A stretch of 20,764 nucleotides of DNA, taken from positions 1 through 20,764 of the forward strand of contig JACCVE010000532.1 of the NCBI GenBank assembly GCA_013698285.1, given 5' to 3'. The stretch comes from Chloroflexia bacterium. GTDB lineage: Bacteria; Chloroflexota; Chloroflexia; Thermomicrobiales; UBA6265. The notes below the pieces were generated by a model, which saw only the letters and a list, made by a program, of their open reading frames with translations, had not been told where the DNA came from and ran no database searches. Within the stretch, counting starts at the first letter, position 1. Every line of letters starts with the position of its first letter. Shown in pieces: positions 16,091 through 20,764 of the stretch. The position numbers and the translations under genes are program-made.

Positions 16091-16116
16091 ACTATCGACG
16101 CTTTCTCGGCGATAGT
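16091..16116. promoter_or_regulatory. Inverted repeat, candidate heat-shock operator
   Basis: ACTATCG (16091-16097) and CGATAGT (16110-16116), spaced 12 nt, just upstream of the hsp20-lon promoter region and running into a TTGACA. It matches neither CIRCE (TTAGCACTC...GAGTGCTAA) nor HAIR (CTTGAGT...ACTCAAG), so if it is an operator the regulator is unidentified. Confidence 0.45.
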
Positions 16117-16158
16117 TGACACGTGGTGTAGCAGACTTCCCGACCACCAGTGTATAAT
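16116..16158 (+). promoter_or_regulatory. Promoter region of hsp20-lon with perfect but misplaced boxes
   Basis: TATAAT at 16153-16158 is a perfect -10; TTGACA at 16116-16121 is a perfect -35, but 31 nt lie between them, far too many for a normal sigma-70 promoter. The place expected for a -35 (around 16130-16135) reads AGCAGA. CACGTGG occurs at 16120-16126 and again at 16164-16170, 44 bp apart, flanking the -10. This suggests an activator- or repressor-controlled promoter. Confidence 0.5.
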
Positions 16159-16180
16159 GACGTCACGTGGGGCAGATACC

Positions 16181-16239
16181 CTCGGGCCCGAGAGTGCCAT
16201 CGACGTGGCCAATGGGCGCCAATCGCCCTGGCACGTCGA
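16181..16239 (+). other. Structured 5' leader of hsp20-lon mRNA
   Basis: Within the predicted leader of about 125 nt lie a perfect 12-bp palindrome CTCGGGCCCGAG (16181-16192) and a long hairpin: TCGACGT (16200-16206) with ACGTCGA (16233-16239), GCCA (16208-16211) with TGGC (16229-16232), and GGGCG (16214-16218) with CGCCC (16224-16228) around a CCAAT loop. That is 16 pairs with only a bulged G and AU. It does not reach the ribosome site at 16281-16287, so it is not a simple RNA thermometer of the masking type. Confidence 0.55.
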
Positions 16240-16291
16240 CTGCCTAGCGGACGGGCAGATATGGGTGACACTGGGAAGAAGAGGAGGCGAC

Positions 16292-16792
16292 ATGTACGTG
16301 GTGAAGCGGGTGCGCGGTCGTGACCCGCTGCGGATCCAGCAAGAGATGGAAGAGTTGTTTCGGGCCCTGATCCCGGGTCGCCCGGCGTTCGCCGCCGGGG
16401 TATCGAGTGTCTGGCGACCGCCGCTGGAGGTCTTCGAGACTGACCGGGCCTTGGTCGTCCGGGCGGAGATCGCCGGGATGGACGAAGAGCGACTCGAGGT
16501 CGGTGTCGAGGGAGACAGGCTCACCATCTACGGTGAGCGACCCGAGCGCCCCCACGCCGAGCGCAGGTCGTATCACGAGGCCCATGTCGTCTACGGGGCA
16601 TTCGGGGCAGACGTCTTCTTGCCATTCCCGATCGACGCTGTCCGGGCCGAGGCCGAATATCGCGACGGGTTCTTGGAGATCGTGTTGCCCCGGCAGGCCG
16701 CCCGCGCCATCATCGCCCGTCGCTCAGGCGAGGTCGCGGTCACCGCTGGTATCCGAGACCAGGACGGAAGGGACTCAAACCATGGACGATGA
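16292..16792 (+). CDS. Hsp20 family small heat-shock protein
   Basis: ATP-independent holdase chaperone that keeps unfolding proteins soluble. It is 166 aa from ATG 16292, preceded by GAGGAGG at 16281-16287. The frame is open back to an ATG at 16157, but that codon overlaps the -10 box, so it is not the start. Visible: an N-terminal arm (1-40, DPLRIQQEMEELFRALIPG); the alpha-crystallin domain (about 42-140) beginning WRPPLEVFETDRALVVRAEI with AGMDEERLEVGVEGDRLTI next; and the family signature A-x3-DGxLxIxLP as AEYRDGFLEIVLP. The C-terminal tail contains VAV, a possible IxI/V-type assembly motif. It overlaps lon by 11 nt, so holdase and protease are co-translated, a sensible stress unit. Confidence 0.93.
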   Translation: MYVVKRVRGRDPLRIQQEMEELFRALIPGRPAFAAGVSSVWRPPLEVFETDRALVVRAEIAGMDEERLEVGVEGDRLTIYGERPERPHAERRSYHEAHVVYGAFGADVFLPFPIDAVRAEAEYRDGFLEIVLPRQAARAIIARRSGEVAVTAGIRDQDGRDSNHGR

Positions 16793-19430
16793 CAACCGAC
16801 GTGACGAATCCGTCCAGGAGGATGACACCACGCGGGAGACTGACGAGGGACCTATGCCGCTCGCCGGCACGGAAAGGACCACGGACACGGATACGATCCG
16901 GGACACCCAGACCGCCGATGAGACCGACGGCGCCACGCCGGACGGCATCGTGATCGAGGACGCCGTCGAGGTATCGGGAACGGACCAAGAGGCTTCCACC
17001 ATGGAAGATCTGCCCGTCCTGCCGTTGCGGGGCACCGTCGTCTTCCCCCTGACCGTGGTGCCGTTGGCGGCGGCCCAGGCGCGCTCGCTGCGGCTGATCG
17101 ACCATGTGATGTCCGGTGATCGCCGCGTCGCACTGGTGTTGCAGAAGGACGACGAGCAGGAAGGCGCCGGTCCGGACGACGTGCTGCGGATCGGCACCAT
17201 CGCCACCATCCACCAGATGATGCGGGTCCCCGACGGCTCTGTCCGGCTGGCGATCCAGGGCGTCGAGCGGATGCGGATCGAGCGATTCACCCAAGAGGAG
17301 CCGTTCCTCCGCGCGACCGTGGTGCCCTTCCCCGAGACGGCCGAGACCTCGGTCGAGATCGAGGCCCTCTCCCGCAACACGGTCGAACTGTTCCAGCGCC
17401 TGGTATCCCTCGTCTCGCACTTGCCGGACGAGTTGGTGACCGCCGCCTTGAATGTCGAGGACCCGCGCCATCTGGTCTACCTGGTCGCGACCAACCTCCG
17501 CATGGAGCCGGCCGAGCGGCAGTCGTTGCTGGAACTCGACTCGATCCACGCCAAGCTGGTCCAGCTCAACGCGTTCATCGCTAAGGAACTCGATGTCCTG
17601 GAACTGGGTAAGAAGATCCAGAGCGACGTGCAGGAGGAACTGGGCAAATCCCAGCGGGAGTACTACCTGCGCGAGCAGTTGAAGGCGATCCAGCGGGAAC
17701 TCGGTGAGGGCGACGAGACCGAGGCCGAGCTGAGCCAACTCCGGACCAAGATCGACGAGGCCAAGATGTCAGAGGAGGCGGCCCGGGAGGCCCGGCGGGA
17801 GCTGGACCGGCTCAGCAAGCTGCCGACGGCCGCGGCCGAGTACGGGGTGATCAAGACCTACCTCGACTGGCTGACGGCACTGCCCTGGCAGACCAGCAGC
17901 GAGGGCGAGATCGATGTCGCCAAGGCGCGCCAGATCCTGGAAGAGGACCACTACGGCCTCGACCGGATCAAGGACCGGGTGCTCGAATACCTTGCCGTCC
18001 GGAAGCTGAAGCAGGACCTGCATCGCGAGGCCGGTGAGGGCGATGAGCCGATCCCGAGCCGCGAGCCGATCCTCTGCTTCGTGGGCCCACCGGGCGTCGG
18101 CAAGACGAGCCTAGCCCAATCCATCGCCCGTTCACTCGGCCGGGAGATGACCCGGATGTCGCTCGGCGGCGTCCGCGACGAGGCCGAGATCCGGGGGCAC
18201 CGGCGAACCTACGTCGGCGCGATGCCGGGCCGGATCGTCCAGGCCATCCGCCGCGTCGGGACCAACGACCCCGTGTTCGTGTTGGACGAGGTCGACAAGA
18301 TCGGCAATGACTGGCGGGGTGATCCCTCCTCAGCGCTGCTGGAAGTGCTCGACCCCGAGCAGAACGGCACGTTCCGGGATCACTACCTCGATGTCGCCTT
18401 CGACCTGTCGAAGGTGATGTTCATCGCCACGGCGAACCTTCTCGATCCGATCCCGGCCCCGCTGCGGGACCGGATGGAGATCATCGACCTCAACGGCTAC
18501 ACCGACGAGGACAAGCTACAGATCGCGCGACGGTACCTGATCCCGAAACAGTTGAAGGCCCACGGGCTGCCGCTCGACCGGTTCGAGTTCGACGAGGCGG
18601 GATTGCTCGTCGTCATCCGAGGGCACACCCGGGAAGCCGGAGTCAGGAACCTGGAGCGAGAGGTGGGCACGCTCTGCCGCAAGATCGCGACGCGACTCGC
18701 CGAGGGGCGGGACGTGAGCCCGACCATCGGGCCAGAGCAGGTGCGGGAATACCTGGGCCGGGCGCGCTTCCAGTACGAGGAGTTGGCGGCGCGGACGGCG
18801 CAACCCGGCGTCTCGATCGGTGTCGGCGTGTCGAGCGTCGGCGGGGACATCATGTTCTTGGAGGCCAGCCGTATGGCCGGCAAGGGCACGATGACCGTCA
18901 CCGGCCAGCTCGGCGACGTGATGCGGGAGTCCGCCCAGGCGGCCCTGTCGTACGTCCGGTCGCGAGCGAGCGACCTGAATATCGACCCGGCCTTCTTCGA
19001 GAAGTCGGACATTCACCTCCACGTCCCGGCGGGGGCGATACCGAAGGATGGGCCGTCGGCCGGGGTCGCGATGACCACAGCGCTGGTGTCGCTGCTGTCC
19101 GGCATCCCGGTGCGCGAGGATGTCGCGATGACGGGGGAGATCACGTTACGCGGGCAGGTCCTGCCGGTCGGCGGCATCAAGGAGAAGGCGCTCGCCGCCC
19201 GGCGGGCGGGAGTGACCACGTTCGTCCTGCCACGCCGGAACGAGGTCGACCTCGACGACCTGCCCGCACCGTTGAAGGACGAGATGCGGTTCGTCCTGGC
19301 GACGACGATCGACGAGGTGTTGGCCGAGGCCTTGCCCCAACTGCGGGCGGGCCTGGCCGATCCAGAGCCGGTCATCGTGCCACCGCGGGCTTCCGATTCG
19401 CGGCGCGTCGCTGCTCAGGTCAGCGCCTAG
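16782..19430 (+). CDS. lon: ATP-dependent protease Lon with acidic N-terminal extension
   Basis: Cytoplasmic AAA+ serine protease that degrades misfolded and regulatory proteins. It is 882 aa from ATG 16782 (GGAAGG at 16766-16771); ATG 17001, with AGAGG 8 nt upstream, would give 809 aa, the common Lon length. Residues 1-73 are very rich in Asp, Glu and Thr and look disordered. Then the LON substrate domain (LPVLPLRGTVVFPLTVVPL, about 77-270), a coiled coil (about 280-350), Walker A GPPGVGKT at 435-442, Walker B VFVLDEVDKIG at 498-508, sensor TANLLDPIPAPLRDRMEII, and the protease domain with GPSAG (Ser759) and the partner Lys802 in GGIKEK, 43 residues apart as in E. coli Lon. It is bacterial LonA type, expected active. 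Confidence 0.95.
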   Translation: MDDDNRRDESVQEDDTTRETDEGPMPLAGTERTTDTDTIRDTQTADETDGATPDGIVIEDAVEVSGTDQEASTMEDLPVLPLRGTVVFPLTVVPLAAAQARSLRLIDHVMSGDRRVALVLQKDDEQEGAGPDDVLRIGTIATIHQMMRVPDGSVRLAIQGVERMRIERFTQEEPFLRATVVPFPETAETSVEIEALSRNTVELFQRLVSLVSHLPDELVTAALNVEDPRHLVYLVATNLRMEPAERQSLLELDSIHAKLVQLNAFIAKELDVLELGKKIQSDVQEELGKSQREYYLREQLKAIQRELGEGDETEAELSQLRTKIDEAKMSEEAAREARRELDRLSKLPTAAAEYGVIKTYLDWLTALPWQTSSEGEIDVAKARQILEEDHYGLDRIKDRVLEYLAVRKLKQDLHREAGEGDEPIPSREPILCFVGPPGVGKTSLAQSIARSLGREMTRMSLGGVRDEAEIRGHRRTYVGAMPGRIVQAIRRVGTNDPVFVLDEVDKIGNDWRGDPSSALLEVLDPEQNGTFRDHYLDVAFDLSKVMFIATANLLDPIPAPLRDRMEIIDLNGYTDEDKLQIARRYLIPKQLKAHGLPLDRFEFDEAGLLVVIRGHTREAGVRNLEREVGTLCRKIATRLAEGRDVSPTIGPEQVREYLGRARFQYEELAARTAQPGVSIGVGVSSVGGDIMFLEASRMAGKGTMTVTGQLGDVMRESAQAALSYVRSRASDLNIDPAFFEKSDIHLHVPAGAIPKDGPSAGVAMTTALVSLLSGIPVREDVAMTGEITLRGQVLPVGGIKEKALAARRAGVTTFVLPRRNEVDLDDLPAPLKDEMRFVLATTIDEVLAEALPQLRAGLADPEPVIVPPRASDSRRVAAQVSA

Positions 19431-19482
19431 ACGCGGACCGACGGGATCGCCGGCGGGGCCATTCGGTCCGGTGACGACACGA

Positions 19483-19519
19483 GACGGGGCGGCCTCGGCA
19501 GGACCGAAGCCGCTCCGTC
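19483..19519. terminator. Hairpin between convergent lon and amidotransferase-like genes
   Basis: GACGGGGCGGC (19483-19493) pairs with GCCGCTCCGTC (19509-19519), with one G-U pair. An inner TCGG/CCGA closes a 5-nt loop. It lies in the 130-bp gap between two convergent genes and could stop transcription from both sides, although no T-run is visible. Confidence 0.55.
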
Positions 19520-19560
19520 GTCCGTGACGGGGCCCAAACGTAAGTCCATGGCGCCGGGGA

Positions 19561-20310
19561 TCAGACGAGTTTGGAAGCTCCGCGCGCCGCTTGGACGAAC
19601 GAGCGAAACAGGGCGAGGTGGTCGGTATGGCGACGGAAGAGCATCTCTGGGTGCCATTGCACGCCGATGACGAACGGTCTCCGGTCGTCGGTGATTGCTT
19701 CGACGGTGTCGTCGGCGGCCCGGCCGATCACGCGGAGCCCGTCACCGACCGTGGCGATCGCCTGGTGGTGGAAGGAGTTGACCCCGACGGTCTCGCGACC
19801 GTAGATCACAGCCAGGGGGGAACCAGGCGTTACGGTGACCTCGTGGCCGATATCGTCCATGCCGAGCCGAGATTCCTGCTGGCGATGTTCGATCGTCGCC
19901 ATGCCACTGGTCGGGAGATCCTGGTGCAAGGTGCCACCGTAGGCGACATTCACGAGTTGGATGCCGCGGCAGATCGCCAGGATCGGGATGCTTCTATCAT
20001 TGGCGGCGGTGACCAGGTCAAGCTCGAATTGGTCGCGGAGCGGGTGAACCCCGTAGGTGGCCGGGTGCACCACGGTCTCACCGTAGCGTTCGGGCGCGAC
20101 GTCACCGCCGCCGCTGAGCAAGAGTCCATCGAGACGAGTCACCAGCTCGGGGGCATTGGCGTCCTGCAGCGGCAGCACGACGGGGATCCCACCGGCCGCG
20201 AGGACCGCACCGACATAGGTCGTCGCCATCGAGTAGCGTTCGAACGTGCCATGTGACGCCACCTCGACCGACGGCGACGGGGTGATCCCGATGATGGGTT
20301 GATCAGACAT
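19561..20310 (-). CDS. Class-I glutamine-amidotransferase-like hydrolase, peptidase C26 (PuuD type)
   Basis: Family members cleave gamma-glutamyl amides, the best known being gamma-glutamyl-GABA in putrescine use. It is 249 aa from ATG 20310, with GGAGG 6 nt before it. Visible: PIIGITPSP at the start; LDGLLLSGGGDVAPERYGE near 60-78; DQFELDLVTAA; the nucleophile elbow AICRGIQLVNVAYGGTLHQD with Cys114; VNSFHHQAI; and GVQWHPEML with His220 and Glu222. The triad is intact. No other putrescine-pathway gene is in the window, so the substrate could equally be another gamma-glutamyl compound. It is divergent from the strong promoter at 20455. Confidence 0.92.
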   Translation of the reverse strand: MSDQPIIGITPSPSVEVASHGTFERYSMATTYVGAVLAAGGIPVVLPLQDANAPELVTRLDGLLLSGGGDVAPERYGETVVHPATYGVHPLRDQFELDLVTAANDRSIPILAICRGIQLVNVAYGGTLHQDLPTSGMATIEHRQQESRLGMDDIGHEVTVTPGSPLAVIYGRETVGVNSFHHQAIATVGDGLRVIGRAADDTVEAITDDRRPFVIGVQWHPEMLFRRHTDHLALFRSFVQAARGASKLV

Positions 20311-20454
20311 GTTCGACCTCCGTGGAAGTGTGGCGGCACGATCGCCGACCTGGTCGCCCGGGGCGGGAGAAGACCGTTCGTACGGGTTGCTGACCGCATC
20401 CTACACCCGGTCGCGCGATCATGAACATCCGGTGAACGAAGCGACGATTTTTCC

Positions 20455-20483
20455 TTGACACCCCGGCATATGGGCGGTAAGCT
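20455..20483 (+). promoter_or_regulatory. Strong sigma-70-type promoter for an RNA or off-window gene
   Basis: A perfect TTGACA (20455-20460), an ideal 17-nt spacer and TAAGCT (20478-20483, keeping the T1, A2 and T6 positions of a -10). A short AT-rich stretch (GATTTTT) precedes the -35, like an UP element. The expected start is near 20490. Such arrangements are typical of stable-RNA promoters. Confidence 0.65.
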
Positions 20484-20489
20484 ACGCGG

Positions 20490-20764
20490 GCCCTCAAAAA
20501 CGAGGTGCCGGGAGCGGCATGAACCGCGGGTCCGAGACGGGACCTGTGGCCGATCCCACCTGGCGGTGACGTTGACAAGCTGGTGACGCGCGCGGCCCCC
20601 GAGCGGGGCCGCCCGAACTGTTGACTGACGCGCGGGCCCGTGAGGGGACGCGGGTCAATTTCAGTTCGGGCGGGCTGAGTGGGTGGGGTGGCGGGGCGGA
20701 CCGAAGACAGAGCGAGGGCGGGGGTGCCCGGGGCTGCCGGGCGGGACCGGGAACGGGCCGGCCG
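20490..20764 (+). other. Structured non-coding transcript region, identity unknown, runs off the window
   Basis: No credible protein frame. Read as RNA it holds consecutive hairpins: CCTC/GAGG with a six-base AAAAAC loop (20492-20505); TGCCG/CGGCA with a GGAG loop (20506-20519); GGTCC/GGACC (20529-20544); GCGGCCCC/GGGGCCGC (20592-20612); and CCGCCCGAACTG (20609-20620) with its complement at 20662-20673, closing a rod capped by CCC-GTGA-GGG. I do not recognise tmRNA, RNase P, SRP, 5S or a known riboswitch core. It is either a small RNA or the leader of an rRNA operon or gene beyond the edge. After 20680 the sequence is G-rich with no further clear structure. Confidence 0.5.
20572..20670 (+). 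repeat. Two diverged tandem copies of a TTGAC-hairpin unit
   Basis: Copy one (20572-20620) and copy two (20621-20670) both start TTGAC, carry TGACGCGCG followed after at most one base by GGCCC, and contain a GC-rich hairpin. Copy two lacks a 7-nt segment near its start, and it ends in the inverse complement of the end of copy one. Alignment was done by eye. Confidence 0.35.

Noticed and set aside
16081..16165. CIRCE (HrcA) or HAIR (HspR) operator upstream of hsp20
   Set aside because: Neither TTAGCACTC-N9-GAGTGCTAA nor CTTGAGT-N7-ACTCAAG is present; only an unrelated 7-bp inverted repeat is seen.
16157..16291. Earlier ATG start for Hsp20 at 16157
   Set aside because: That ATG overlaps the TATAAT box and has no ribosome site; ATG 16292 has GAGGAGG in place.
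16407..16781. Upstream extension of the lon frame
   Set aside because: It is hsp20 read in another frame; the Ser/Arg-rich product has no Lon character.
20398..20426. Promoter of the peptidase C26 gene on the minus strand (TAGGAT at 20403-20398)
   Set aside because: Only a moderate -10 match and no acceptable -35 at 16 to 18 nt.
20490..20764. 16S rRNA, tmRNA, RNase P or SRP RNA at the end of the window
   Set aside because: The conserved cores (for example GAGTTTGATC of 16S, or GAGGAAAGTCC of RNase P) are absent; a 16S gene could still begin beyond the edge.

Overview
This is a GC-rich bacterial chromosomal window with dense gene packing, frequent GTG/TTG starts, and overlapping start/stop codons. 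Several features fit a Chloroflexota lineage such as Thermomicrobia/Sphaerobacter-like bacteria: the codon bias, the secreted NTF2-like protein with a Pro/Thr/Ala-rich linker, a DUF4015 glycoside-hydrolase-like membrane protein, an actinobacterial-type UbiA phosphoribosyltransferase, and an Hsp20-Lon pair. That assignment is inference from gene style, not from a marker gene. There is no sign of phage, IS element, CRISPR array or tRNA.

Layout. (1) 1-3294: the 3' part of clpC, a strong hairpin, then radA, the Firmicutes-like clpC-radA order. (2) 3295-4586: a decayed SnoaL-like gene with an in-frame stop, a RibD_C/dihydrofolate-reductase-like gene, and a non-coding convergent gap. (3) 4587-5744: murG on the minus strand, away from other cell-wall division genes. 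(4) 5849-10250: a plus-strand run of a DksA/TraR-type zinc-finger protein, lspA, an RluD-type pseudouridine synthase, a glycerate 2-kinase and a nucleoside hydrolase; the three middle genes overlap and are probably translationally coupled. (5) 10414-11753: an unrecognised protein that looks like a DnaC/IstB-type ATPase with destroyed nucleotide-binding motifs, and a secreted NTF2-like protein. (6) 11819-15967: a long-chain polyprenyl diphosphate synthase (minus, with a near-consensus promoter), divergent from a two-gene unit of a membrane-anchored DUF4015 protein and a decaprenyl-phosphate phosphoribosyltransferase-like UbiA protein. Together these suggest polyprenyl-phosphate-linked sugar chemistry in the envelope. 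(7) 16026-19430: a strong hairpin, an elaborate promoter/leader, then hsp20 and lon overlapping by 11 nt, a protein-quality-control operon. (8) 19561-20310: a class-I glutamine-amidotransferase-like peptidase C26 (PuuD-type) on the minus strand. (9) 20440-20764: a strong plus-strand promoter followed by highly structured non-coding sequence running off the window, either a small RNA or the leader of an RNA operon or gene beyond the edge.

The least explained items are the degenerate DnaC-like protein (10414-11001), the hsp20-lon leader (16091-16239), and the structured non-coding end (20455-20680).
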